Shown here: positions 35,231 through 47,069 of the stretch, piece by piece
Numbering within the stretch: position 1 is the first letter of the stretch
Layout: each line of letters starts with the position of its first letter
Source of the DNA: Vicia villosa
Lineage: Eukaryota; Streptophyta; Magnoliopsida; Fabales; Fabaceae
NCBI RefSeq assembly: GCF_029867415.1
Contig: NC_081184.1
Coordinates: forward strand, 73,816,364 to 73,880,363
DNA length: 64,000 nt
Reading direction: 5' to 3'
The notes under the pieces: generated by a model
What the model was told of the DNA's origin: nothing
The model's database searches: none
Seen by the model: the letters and a program-made list of their open reading frames with translations, nothing else
Position numbers and translations under genes: made by a program

Positions 35231-35413
35231 AGTACTTTATAAAAGTTCCTCGGTAAAGTTTTACTACAATTTTTCTAATAATTCCGAAAATAATATCGTT
35301 TGGATGTAACCATAAAGCATGACTTGAAGGTTGACGACAAAATCTAATATGAAATTGGAATCTTTCTCCCATTCAACTTTAGAACGTATGATTGGAAAAA
35401 ACACGAACAGACC

Positions 35414-38400
35414 TGTCATACCCCAATTTTTGACCTAAGATACCACCTCATATCATTTGCATATGCATCATTTGCATCTCTAACAAATTGCATAGCTTGT
35501 GTTTGCTACTTGTAACTCAGCAGGATTTAAACAAGAAGTCACTCATCAGTACAAGCAACAATCAATTAGGGTTTTGATCTCCCTTCATCTCAAATGGACT
35601 ATCTTCATCAACAATCAACATTTAGTCCTCAAAGATCCATTTCAACAAGCTCAAAGGCTCTGAATCGATCAGATTAGGGTTTTGACTGAAGATAGCATAC
35701 TCCTAATTTCTACTCAGGATTTGACCTAATGACCTGGGACATGGCCTCAAGACCCCAAGTACATCATTTTGACCTAATCTATGGACTCAAGACATCCCCA
35801 ACACAGGGACTGATCAACAGTGAAATTTCAAATCATCAGATTAGGGTTTTTGAACTATCAGGGACTGAAATCAGGGATCACATTTGGGAAACCCTAAAAA
35901 GCCCCAGGGGATCACTCAAAGGTTTCAATCATCTTCAAATAATCCTTATGAAAATATCCAATGGAAATTACATCTCAATTCAAGATCCACAGTCATCAAT
36001 TTCATCAGGTCGACAATTAGGGTTTTTGACCTAATTCACCTAAACCACTGACTTTTTAATCAGAACATGGTGCCACAACTTAAACAATGGCTCAAATTCC
36101 TCCAATAATTCAATGTGATCCATTCATACCATTCATTTGCTGAGGATAGCCTGGTCCATTTGAAATCTCCAGAAACGCGATTCGTCTGAAAAAGTCAACT
36201 GTACAAGATCACCATTGACTTTTGGGGAATTTTGGTCAACCATGACTTTTGAAGTTTTGAATCATCAATATATGAGATATGAAGTCATTTGATCAAGAAA
36301 AATCAAGAAAAATCAATCAAGAATCAAAAAGTCAAAAGTTTGACTTTCATACTTAGAAAAATTTCCAAGTGTTTTTCAATGATTTTTTCCAAACTTTGGA
36401 AGGGAATAACTCAAAATTTCACCTACAAACTGAAAAAAACTTCCAACATGAAAGTTATAGATTTTGATCCAATAAACAACTTTGTCACATAAAATGATTT
36501 TCCAAAAGATCAACCATTTAAGAGATATGGGGCTTCAAAGTGGGTATCTTTTGAAAATTTCACTTAAAATCTCACTTTCTTCAAAGTTCATGGATCTTTT
36601 TCACCCATTTCCTTAAAGGTCTTGAAGAAACTTTCAACTAGGGTTTTGAAGTACATAACATGAGCTTTCCGAAATGTCCAAGAGCATGAAAAAATATGGA
36701 GCATAGCTATGGTTTTGAATTTTGACATTAGTGACCATTATGCTTGAATTTTCACCATTTTTTCACTAAGTTTCAATGCTATATGGCCTCTAATGCAAGT
36801 AATGACACATTAAAGCAATAATTGAAAGATATTTTCTGTTTTGAAGATCAGAATGGAAGAGGATAAGAAGCTTGGAAGAATAACCATGGTTAAGTCACTT
36901 TAACCATTTTGCATTAAATGTAAAAGATTCCATTTTATCTCTTAAGCCAAATCATCACTCCTTGATCAACTTGCAGAGGTATAAGTTCATAACTCTTGGC
37001 CTATAAATAGAGATCATTTCCACTCTTCAAACTCACACCAAAACCTCATAATCATAGGTTTTCTTCTTCTTTCTTGAATTGCAAGTTTCATAGTTTTCAA
37101 AGAGGTAGAAATCTCAACCTCTAAACCATTGAAGTTCTGGCCAAGATGGTGGTTCCAACAACTCATAAACATCATATGGGATGTGTTTGATCCCCTCACA
37201 CACCCCAAAACACCCTAAATCTCAAAATCACTACCTCACTTCCATATGAACACATATTGAGCCTTATCATGCCAAATTTCACTCAAGCTCATATCTGTCC
37301 AAACTAACACTTCCAACACCTCATATATGTCACATATGAACTATCCAAACACTCACCAACAATCTGAAACATCCCCATCATCAAATTCGATCCTCACTTG
37401 CTCCTACTGCAGATCAGGTTCCACACTTTGATCCAGGAGTTTTCAGATCATTCCAGGCATTCAAACACCTTCCATAAGGTCCATTGAAGCTGTCCAGATC
37501 AAGAAGTAACATCTGTAACACCTCCAGGCACGATTTCAATTTCCAGTTTTGCAAGTTTTTGAGGTAAGTGCTTTGAACTTCAAACTCCATCATTCATGCA
37601 TCATAAATGAAAAACTGGTTTACCATCATGTTTCTGCATACATATGGATCATTAACCCTCAATCAATTGCATCATAACTTGCACATACACGATTTCAGAT
37701 TGAATCATAGAATTAGGGTTCTTCACGATTTCCAGAAAATTGATGATCTTAGAGAAGAAATAAATGAATTATGAGGATACCATCATGTTCCTTGTGAAAA
37801 ATCGAGCAAGATAGGCTATTCACTTGATCAAATTGGTTCAGTTTCAGAAAAATTCAAAATCAGAATAGGGATGTGTTCTTGGCGACATTTTTTGTTCATA
37901 AATTTCAAATGTTTGTTTTTCAATATATTGAATGGAACGTGTGTCACTAACAAGCTGCGCGCGCAGCTCAGTTGGTTGTTGTTTTGAGTAGTGAACCTCA
38001 GGGCGTGGGTTCAAACCCTGGCAGGACCAAAACCCAATTTTTTGACACTTATTTTCATCATTTTCTTTACAACTATAACTAATTAATTAACCAATCAAAT
38101 CAATTCATTTTTACTTCATTTTTTGCACACTTATCATTTAATATATGTATTTTATGAATGTCAAAAAAATCACAAAAGAAATGTTTATTTAATGTGTTTT
38201 TTTATTAGGTCAAAAATGACATGTTTTTAAGTGTTTTTAATACTTTAAAATATTATTTTTCATTTGATTTTTTAACCTAATCACTTGTAAATATTTTTTG
38301 TGATCAAACCCTAATCATTTAGGTCTTAGTTAAACATAAGATTTGTCTTTGTTTAAATTAAGTTGATTTCTTTCAAATTTCAAACCGTTTTAAAACAGGC

Positions 38401-38925
38401 GATCACGGTTTTTCAAAACAAATAAACCTTTTCTTTTTGGTTTTCTTTTTAAAAGAAACTATTGATTAAATCTTTTTGGATTGATCAATTGATTTTCAAA
38501 ACAATGGGCCTCTCGAATATTAGAGAGTATAAGTCCCATTCCTTTTTCTTTGTACAATTTTTCTTTAAAAACTTCTTTCAAAACTTTCAAACTGTTTTCA
38601 AAACGACGAAACCTCGCGTTCTTTAACAAAACAATCAACCATGTTTTATAAAATAAAACATGGGCCTCCACATAGGTATAAGTCCCATTCCTTTGCATGA
38701 AATTAGGTATTTCATTGTACATACACCTTTTTGTACATAACTCGATCAATTTGATTTTTAACCTCGAATAACAAATCAAAAATGAAGGTTTTCTTTAAAT
38801 CTTCCCAAAAATACCATGGGCCTCCATGTAGGTATAAGTCCCAAGCCCCTCTTGTAAATATTTGTTTACATAGCCATGAATACACTCAATGGGCCTCTCC
38901 CCGAGTATAAGTCCCGGGCCCCCGT
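35414..38925 (+). mobile_element. Partial Ogre-like LTR, plus orientation
   Basis: Starts TGTCATACCCCAATTTTTGACC, the typical left end of legume Ogre/Tat LTRs, and runs 3.5 kb without an ORF. Near the right end a motif GGGCCTC...GTATAAGTCCC occurs four times (about 38508, 38662, 38818, 38890). It is cut at 38926 where a minus-oriented LTR begins; no primer site follows. Confidence 0.65.
37954..38029 (+). other. tRNA-like module inside the Ogre-like LTR
   Basis: AGCTCAGTTGGTTG (A-box-like) and, 37 bases on, GGTTCAAACCC (B-box) with a trailing GGACCA. The acceptor arm does not pair with the 5' end, so it is not a working tRNA; it may be a SINE head or an internal Pol III promoter relic. Confidence 0.5.
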
Positions 38926-41900
38926 TGTGGACCTCCGTTTTTTTTCGGGCCATACCTCTGAGCGGGAGAGATACGTGAACTGACTCTTTTTTATCGCTTA
39001 TGCTTTCGCATTTTTTGAAAATTCACAGAGTCACCACCGACCTTTTATTTTATCCAATTAAGGAAAGGTTTATAAAAGAAACAGAAAAAAGACCTTTAAG
39101 AAATTCTGGGTAAGGGGGTAGGTTATACAAAGGGAAGGTGTTAGCACCCTTTGTATCCATGGTTATCCATGGGCTCTTAAGTTTGCTTAGCTCACTTGTT
39201 TTTCGATCACTTTTCAATTGCTTTAGAATGCTCATATGTGGTTTCAAATGCCTTTGTAAATTGAATTTGTAATGATCCTTGTGCGGATGTATACAAAATG
39301 TTTGTTTATCTTTCGAAAGATGTTTTGAAAAGAACGTTAACTTTGTAATGATCCGTGTTTGGATATATACAAAGTATTGTCTTTTTGGAAAGTTTTGAAA
39401 AAACAACAGTGTATGAGAATTTTGTTTGTTTTGATTTGAGCAAGCAAACTAGGAGGTCTACCCTGAGTTGTAAGGTCTTTATCCTTATTTCCTTTAAAAA
39501 TCTATCCTTTCACCGGATATAAACAAAAGGTTCGATTTTGTACTCAAAACAGTGGAATTTTGACTTTGATTTTGAAAAGAATGAGAAGGGATTACCTTAA
39601 GAGGTGCAAGTGTGATTGTGTTTGTATTCAGATATTTTATCTTTGAAGTTAGTGATCTAACGATTCAATTTTATCTTTGACATACACGCAGTTTATATTT
39701 GCTGGAAATTAAAATGCGGAAATGTAAAGTGCGGAAAGTAAATCTACGCTATTACATCGATTGTGCAGGAAATGTAAACTAGCCTATTTACATGATTTTG
39801 ACATCCTATACATTTATCTAGGAATTTAAATTGCAAGAAAAATAAAAGGCATGTTTTTGGATTTTTTATGATTGATTTTAATTATAATTAATGCATGATT
39901 AATTAAATTAAAATGAAGAAAAAAGATGAAAATAGATTTAAACCTAGAAATTAAGTTTAGAATATGTACAAAATATTTGTCAATTAATTTTAAAACAAAA
40001 CTAATTTTTTTGGAATTTTTGAAATTGATTTGAAATTGATTAAGCTAATTAATACATAATTATACAAATAATTAAAACTCAAAGAGAAAATTATTCAAAA
40101 TATGTACAAAATTAGTTTATAATATATAAACAATATTTTATATAAAGAAATTTTTTTTTATGGTTTTTGATTGGTTAGAATAATTAAAAAGCAAATGTAT
40201 AAATATATACTAATTAATTATGCAAAATATTGAAATTTTGAAGAAAAATAAAATATTTTTATTTCAGAAAATAATATATTATTTTAGAAGTCTAAAAATA
40301 TTTTTTGTGTATTTTTTGGATTTTTAAAACTATTTTTAATTAATTTTGCAAAGAAAATTAAAATAAAATAGAAAATAAAAGGATACTAATCAGATGTGGT
40401 TGATTGGAGAGTCCATGGTATGGACTGGCGTGTCAGGTGCATTGGATGAGCTGGAAAGTGAATCTGAAGGCTCAGATATTGAGACACATGGCCATCAATA
40501 CACCTGCAAAGCACTGGATTAGTGGAAAATTCAAAAGAACGCGCGCGCTGGCTGTCCAATGAGGTAGGGACACCTCATCATCTTCAACCTCTCGCTAGGA
40601 CCTTTTACAGCGCTTTTATGAAAAGAGCGCTGTAATTGATGAGCTTCAGACCTGCAAAATAACGAATAGGGGTAAACCTAAAAATAAATTTGGCGCGACC
40701 TCTCCATTCAACTCGTCTGATCCATACGAACTCAATGGTACCACTTAGATCCTCTAATTTTGCCTATTTCAGAAAGCCCTAATTTTGAGATTATGAACCC
40801 TAGAATGGTAACTTCGTGTGTAAGCGTCTAAAACTCAATTAAAGTTCCAGAAATGATCTACACACCACACCAAGTTCAAATATATGTCTACATCGTGCTA
40901 GATATGCTTGTGTTATGAGATACAAGTCAGTTTTAGTTTGAGCAAATCGTGACCTGTGTAGCTCGATTCAGTGAGGTTTAAGACTTGCAATTGATTGGAA
41001 TAGTTTCAGTGAAGCTCAGAGATGATGTTTGAATGCTTAGTTTGTATTGAAATTGACTGAAATTAAAAATTCGAGTTTGAAATTTCTTTGAAAAGTTTAA
41101 GTGGTTACAAGCATGGTACAAGCATAAGAATGGCTCTGATTTCTGTCTCTTTTGATTGTGAAGTGTTATAGCCTTTATATAGACTATGTTGTGCTTAGAA
41201 TTGAAGCCAAGAAGCATCTAGTTGCCTTTGTGGAATTCTTGATTTTTTTATATTAAAAACCTTTGAATTATTGACCAAGTCTTCTTCTCTTCAATGCTCT
41301 TGCCTTGCTCTTCAATTCTCTGCAGAAAATCAGAGATTCCTTGGGTGAGTCATGCTTGGATTGTAAGCTACCCATTATCCATTCATTTTTATTTTAATTT
41401 AATCTTAAAATAAGATAAAATTAAGCAAAAAATGGATAAAAAAAGGTGTGGGCCTTGTCTTGGTCGTGGGAGGCCCATAATATTATGGAAATGATGTTTG
41501 AACCATGAAAACTTGGCCCCATTTGGAAAAAATACATTTTTGAGCAATGTTGGTTTCATGCATTTTCCCAAAATTTAGCCAACTTCAACAAGGTGTAAAT
41601 CCCTCAATTTTTGTCATATGAAGGAGTTCTTGCACTTTTTGGAAACCTCAAAGAGTCCTCTAACCAATGTCTTTGGTCTCATGTCAAAATGATTTTTGAT
41701 GCTCCTTGTGTGTCCTTTTGAAAAAAGTGTCTTTTTGTTGAATTTGAAAATGACCTGTAATGTCTTTGGTCATATTTTTCAAATGGTGAATGCAATGACC
41801 ATGGGATCAACTGCATTTGAAAGATAATTGAATTTCATTCAAAATGAGCTTTGGTTTGAATTTTTTGGATGAAGGATGAGAGAGTTATGACCAGTCAAAG

Positions 41901-42872
41901 TTGAGTTGACTTTTCAGGTAAAAACCCTAATTTTGAATCTTAGGGTTTTGTTGATTTTTGATCTTTCCTTGATGAATTATGATCATCCAATGATCAAATG
42001 ATGAATCCTTTGACAAAATATGGACTTTGACAAAAAATTTCATTTTTGACTGTCTGTTGACTTTTTGGGTTAAACGGGTCGTCAGTTGACTGTTTGAGCT
42101 GCTGACGGTGCGTCTGAGTGAATTGAAGTTTGAAAATTTGTATGATGGTACTTTGATATATATGGATGTGCATGAAATCCATTTGAGGTCTCAAAAGCTT
42201 GTTTCTCCTGTAAAAACAAGAAAACCCTAGTCAGGGACTGTTTGTGTAGGAGGCGGTTAAGCGTACCTGATTTTTGTGCCGTGTTGAGTCTCTGCTAATC
42301 GCGTGATATTCAGAAGACTTCTAGAACAAAAATCTTGGAATTTTGAATTGTGAAAGATTGATTTGATTGATGGTACAAAACACTGAGAATTGTACTGCCA
42401 GCAGTTTGGCTGTCAACTGACTGTTCAGGTACTGACGTAGCAGTTAGAGTGAAAAATCAACAGTCAAAGTTATTTTCTTTTTTTGTTGTTTTTGTTTTAT
42501 GTGTAAAATTAAAGTTTATTTACATGACTTGTTAAAAACACAGACATAATAAATAACTAATATATACTGTTACCAGTACAGTCTGAGTTTCCTGATTCTG
42601 CGCCTGCAAAAAGATTTAACTCTGTACCAATTGTGTCAGTACTATTTATCTGTAAATAAATAAATAGCATGTGTGAAGTAATAAACAGTATTTGGCGTTT
42701 GCGTAAGAATAAATTCAACTGCAAGCCAAATTACTGTATAAGAAAAATTCTAAAAACTAAGTATTTCATATGTCAGGATATTTGTTGAAAAAATCCATGA
42801 CTATATGAGACTCTTAATTTTCAGATTGGAGTTTTCTTGAAAAAAGATGCGGGCAAATTTTGGGGTATAACA
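38926..42872 (-). repeat. Ogre-like LTR, left copy (3' LTR, minus orientation)
   Basis: 3947 bp, homologous along its length to 47070-50815. In sense orientation it runs TGTTATACCCC...GGTCCACA. It is preceded in sense by AATAGGGGCAAC, the polypurine tract (about 42873-42885). No ORF; some of its sense-strand interior is strongly AT-rich. Confidence 0.82.
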
Positions 42873-43257
42873 GTTGCCCCTATTCAATCTTCTTAAACCT
42901 GAAGAGATTGTCTGAAATCTGAAGGTAGAAGATGATTGAATATTTAGATGCCCTGAAAATTTGCACTTACCTTGATCAGAAGAGATGTTGGAAGTTGCAC
43001 TTGAATGTCGTCTGCGAAATGTTGTTGGCAGATTGAAACATTACCTGAGATGGGCTTTCAGATGCCACCTGGTAAATGTGTTGATGGTTTGTTCATCAGG
43101 ATGAATCCATTGATTATATCTTGATGAAGGATTTGAAAGTCTTTATGTTGACTGTTTCGGAACCGTCCAAGGTTACCGCTTTAAGTCTTGGAGGATGATT
43201 GCTACGGAACTTGTCCTAAGTTTTTTCTGCTTTAGATTTTGAAAGTTGATCAATGTG

Positions 43258-43540
43258 GAACCGTTTGAGGTATCAGCTTTAGATCGTTGATGTTAGATCA
43301 TTCTTGAACCGTCTGAGGTATCGACTTTAGATCTTCAATGTTAGATCGTTCTGGAACCGTCTGAGGTATCAACTTTAGATTTGCAATGTTAGATCATTCT
43401 TGAAGCGTCTGAGGTATCGACTTTAGATCTTCAATGTTAGATCGTTCTGGAACCGTCTGAGGTATCAACTTTAGATCTGTAATGCTAGATCGTTCTGGAA
43501 CCGTCTGAGGTATCAACTTTAGATCTGTAATGTCTGTTTT
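43258..43540 (-). repeat. Minisatellite in the Ogre 3' UTR, about six units
   Basis: Units of about 49 bp with the core GGAACCGTCTGAGGTATC followed by CTTTAGATC and GTTAGATCGTTCT. The same array, with a 47-bp period, sits at the corresponding place in the right-hand copy (51194-51527). Confidence 0.88.
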
Positions 43541-43736
43541 TGAGTTGGTAAGTGATCAGAATGAATCTTCGGCTTGATTATATCTGAGAGAACCGTTCAT
43601 GGAATTCAGGTGAACACTGCATGTGATTGAGAACATCTTTGTTGAAGATATCCGTCTACCTGAAAAATCAAGTTAGTGATATGCAATGTTTATGATGCAT
43701 GTAAATGTGAGATATTCCCGAAGGAATATGCATGTG

Positions 43737-43806
43737 ATGTTGTGTATGATGTATGATGTATGAATGTATGAATGTATGAATGTAATGAATGATGTATGAA
43801 TATGAT
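43737..43806. repeat. ATGTATGA-type microsatellite
   Basis: Imperfect GTATGAT / GTATGAAT repeats over about 70 bp inside the Ogre 3' region. Confidence 0.8.
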
Positions 43807-44636
43807 GTCAAGCTTCTATTTGGGAAAATAAATTTCCGTCAGTCATCTGAATATGACTATATTGTGATTGTTGATGATCTTTTGTCTTGTTTGAGTACCC
43901 TCGGCTGGGGAAATTCTTTGAGAACCACGGTACTCTGTTGAAGGACCTTTGACTATCACTTGGGAATGAAAGGTAGCTGGAAGTTCTGATGCCCTTTCAA
44001 GTGGGAATGAGGAAGATGCATAATCCTCCGATGCATTATCTGACCAAGTCCAGGTGCGGGGGTCACACCTTCTGAAGATAGTAATCTGGAACAACCCTGC
44101 TGGGGTATAAGACTTCTTTTGAAGAGAAAATCTCTTCGAGGAATTTGCTGAGAAATGTTTCTCTTGGGGATTTTCTTCTGATGGAATGATGTCCAGATAA
44201 TTGGGACATTTCCTGAATGCTATTCCTGTTTTTCCTGGTAAACATCAATCATATTCAAATGCACATGCTCATTCAAAATTATCATTGGGACGTTTACGTA
44301 TTTAAAACAGAAAGAGTGAAAATAGTGATTTTGAGCCTAAGCTGCATTGATTTTTGAAAAAGAGCCATGATAGGCTGATTCGCACAGGGAGACAATAATC
44401 CTAGAAGTAGGAAATTGTCAGAAAGCTTTGGAAAATATTTATGAAGGTAAATAGCTATGTGAAAACAATCCAGTCAAGTTTCAACTCTGCTATTGCCAAT
44501 CTGTCTTCGAGCATCTCATCCCTCACTTGTTGGAAGAAAGTGATTGGACTGATCGGTGTCTTTGAGGTGTTGAATCTTGATGGTGAGTAGGCAGTTGAAC
44601 GGAACATAGTTGTATGCTTCATTCCCTAACTTTTGC

Positions 44637-44778
44637 CTAGGCTGCCCTTTCAGGTTTTCAGCCTACCGGGATAGTATTCGTTTAGTCTCTAATTTTTGCC
44701 TGGACCGCCCTTTCGGGTTTTCAATCCACCGAGACGCTCATTTTTTGCCTAAGTTGCCCTTTCAGGTTTTCAACTTAG
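44637..44778 (-). repeat. Three tandem sense-strand RNA hairpins after the pol stop
   Basis: In sense (minus) RNA each unit is outer stem, AAAA, CC(U/C), GAAA, GGG, outer stem. Copy at 44749-44778: stem CUAAGUUG/CAACUUAG. Copy at 44701-44728: stem UGGAUUG/CGGUCCA, paired with two G-U wobbles. Copy at 44638-44665: stem UAGGCUG/CAGCCUA. The inner CCY-GAAA-GGG forms a short stem with a GNRA-type loop. The first unit starts 17 bases after the integrase stop codon. Confidence 0.7.
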
Positions 44779-44795
44779 CGAGCTGTTTTTTCTTT

Positions 44796-45734
44796 TTAAG
44801 CGAAGTACTTTTTGACTATGTCAGCATTCACAGGGTGTGGGAAATCCTCACCATCCATGGTGGTAAGCAACATGGCGCCGCCGGAGAATATTTTCTTGAT
44901 TATGAATGGTCCCTCGTAGGTGGGAGTCCATTTGCCTCTGGGATCACCTTGTGGTAAGATGATGCGTTTGACAACCAAGCCACCAGTTTGGTATGCTTGA
45001 CTTTTGACTTTTTTGTTGAAGGCTTTGATCATACGCTTTTGGTATAGCTGACCATGACAAATAGCTGCGAGCCTTTTCTCATCAATCAAGTTTATCTGGT
45101 CCAACCGTGTTTGAATCCAATCGTCTTCGTCTAGATTGGCTTCTTTCATAATCCTTAGGGAAGGAATCTGAATTTCAATTGGAAGAACTGCCTCCATACC
45201 ATAGACTAAGGAAAATGGAGTTGCCCCTGTTGAAGTACGCGCAGATGTGCGATAACCATGAAGAGAAAAAGGTAACATCTCATGCCAGTCTTTGTAGGTT
45301 ACTGTCATTTTTTGTATGATTTTCTTGATGTTCTTGTTGGCAGCTTCCACCGCGCCGTTCATCTTTGGTCGATATGGAGAAGAACTATGATGTTTGATCT
45401 TGAACTGTGTGCAAAGTTCAGTAATCATTCTGTTGTTTAGATTTGTGCCATTGTCCGTGATAATCCGTTCAGGGATGCCGTACCGATAAATGAGATTGTT
45501 TTTGATGAACCGGGCCACCACATTCTTGGTAACAGAAGCAAATGAAGCTGCTTCTACCCACTTTGTGAAGTAGTCAATAGCGACCAGGATAAAGCGATGT
45601 CCGTTGGAGGCAGTAGGTTTGATTTCTGCAATCATATCAATACCCCACATTGCAAAAGGCCAAGGAGCCGTCAGGACGCTTAATGGAACTGGAGGTACAT
45701 GTACTTTGTCGGCGTATATCTGGCATTTGTGACA
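44796..45734 (-). CDS. Ogre-like polyprotein, integrase C-terminal part (5' end lost at gap)
   Basis: The open frame enters from the gap with CHKCQIYADKVH, the CxxC half of the integrase zinc finger, and continues into a DDE core: D in MWGIDMI, D in ITDNGTNL, E in GAVEAANKN. The C-terminal domain has GPFIIKKIF and ends HPVNADIVKKYFA. About 312 codons are visible and no stop interrupts them, so this part is intact. Integrase joins the DNA copy to the host chromosome. RT, RNase H and protease must lie upstream within or beyond the gap. Confidence 0.85.
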   Translation of the reverse strand, partial: CHKCQIYADKVHVPPVPLSVLTAPWPFAMWGIDMIAEIKPTASNGHRFILVAIDYFTKWVEAASFASVTKNVVARFIKNNLIYRYGIPERIITDNGTNLNNRMITELCTQFKIKHHSSSPYRPKMNGAVEAANKNIKKIIQKMTVTYKDWHEMLPFSLHGYRTSARTSTGATPFSLVYGMEAVLPIEIQIPSLRIMKEANLDEDDWIQTRLDQINLIDEKRLAAICHGQLYQKRMIKAFNKKVKSQAYQTGGLVVKRIILPQGDPRGKWTPTYEGPFIIKKIFSGGAMLLTTMDGEDFPHPVNADIVKKYFA

Positions 45735-45735
45735 T

Positions 45736-45835
45736 NNNNNNNNNNNNNNNNNNNNNNNNNNNNNNNNNNNNNNNNNNNNNNNNNNNNNNNNNNNNNNNNN
45801 NNNNNNNNNNNNNNNNNNNNNNNNNNNNNNNNNNN
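45736..45835. other. Assembly gap (100 N)
   Basis: Exactly 100 N, the usual placeholder for a gap of unknown size. It joins integrase on the left to gag on the right, so several kilobases of the element are unrepresented. Confidence 0.98.
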
Positions 45836-46395
45836 ACCGGGTTACGGATTAGGAAAAGGTTGATGATGTGTACACTTATGAACTGGTCGGGATTTGGGAA
45901 TAAAACCAACCCATAGATTAAAAGTGCCATAACTTCCTCAAAAGCTGGATAACTTTTGTTTTCTAGCAGTAGTCGAGCCTTTTCCAATAAGAACTTGGCA
46001 AGCAAACCCTCAACTCCACTCTTTGTTTCCCAATTGGATTTGATTTCTGATTTCCGCAAATGTAAAGCAGCAGCAATGACTTCAGGTTTTGGAATCCTTT
46101 CTAAACCATTGAAAGGTAATTGATTTCGAATAGGCAATCCAATTAGTTCAGAGAATTCTTCCAAAGTGGGTACCAACTGGTAATCAGGAAAGGTAAAGCA
46201 ATGATGTTTTGGGTCAAAGAACTGGAACAGGACCCGTATCATGTCTTCTTCATATTTTGAGGTAACCAAATGGAGTAAGTGACCATGCTTTTCAGTGAAT
46301 TGAACATTCCTGGGGAATTCTGACACCAAGTCTTTTAGCTCAGACGGTATCGTTGAGATGTTGATTCGGATGTAATCTTTGGTGGCGGGAGCCAT
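45836..46395 (-). CDS. Ogre-like gag, N-terminal part (3' end lost at gap)
   Basis: An open frame from MAPATKDYIRINIST, with motifs LVSEFPRNVQFTEKHGHLL, FPDYQLVPTLEEFSELIGLP and YPAFEEVMALLIYGLVLFP that are typical of Ogre/Tat Gag N-termini. I chose the ATG at 46395 rather than the in-frame one at 46446 because the family starts there and a TTTGCAG acceptor-like sequence lies just upstream. The frame runs into the N gap without a stop. Gag forms the particle in which the RNA is packaged. Confidence 0.75.
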
Positions 46396-47049
46396 TACCT
46401 GCAAAAACAAAGGTAAACTCTTTGATCCTTGAAGTGTCTGGTGCAAAAAATGATATGCTTATGATGCAAACATGTGGCACACAAAAACAAATCAAACAAT
46501 AGCCTTAGGTTTAAAGGCTTGCATGGAGTTGATAGGTGATACCCTCCCCACTGAAGTTGAGTTGGTTAAAACCTGTCCTAGAATTGGATTCGGGTTCTAT
46601 GATCCTTGGAAGTAACATCTCAATACGGCGCTCGAGCGGCCGATCAAAATATTCCTCGAGGATAACTAACTTCGATCAATTTCAAAGCTAGCCACTTAAA
46701 AGGCCACAAGTCAAGTTCAACTAAAAAGGTTCTAAGACAAATTAGTGTTTAATGACACTTCGGAAGCCTAATATACTCCTTGATCGTTTTCAAGGGACAT
46801 CAGTATAAACCAAAGTATCACACTAATGATGACTACCAGATCAACCGTATCGGTACATGCCGTACAGTTTCCTTGGTCTAATGTCATATACTTAAGGTAT
46901 CTCGAGATTCGGGTTAGAATCTTTCACACAAGCAAAATACCCAAGCAAACCTTTGAAAGATAAAGCAATCAAATCAATCAATTGAAAACATCGACCTATT
47001 CTCTTAAGGTAACCCCTTTTGAAAACATTTTGTTTTTTGAAAGTATCTC

Positions 47050-47066
47050 CCCAGCAGAGTCGCCAG
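47050..47066 (-). promoter_or_regulatory. Primer binding site, tRNA-Arg
   Basis: Minus strand TGGCGACTCTGCTGGGG, complementary to the 3' end of tRNA-Arg, the primer of Ogre elements. It lies a few bases inside the LTR end at 47070. Confidence 0.85.
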
Positions 47067-47069
47067 TTC

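Larger units (their letters stand above)
42873..47069 (-). mobile_element. Ogre-like (Ty3/Tat) internal region, collapsed at an assembly gap
   Basis: In sense (minus) order: tRNA-Arg primer site, leader, gag start, 100-N gap, integrase end, hairpin repeats, minisatellite, polypurine tract. Real Ogre internal regions are far longer, so most of gag, protease, RT and RNase H is hidden in or lost at the gap. Confidence 0.8.

Noticed and set aside
37954..38029. A functional tRNA gene
   Set aside because: A- and B-boxes are present but the acceptor arm and T-stem do not pair properly, and it lies within an LTR.
44610..44957. Plus-strand 115-aa ORF over the hairpin repeats
   Set aside because: It is antisense to the Ogre integrase end and made of the hairpin repeat units.
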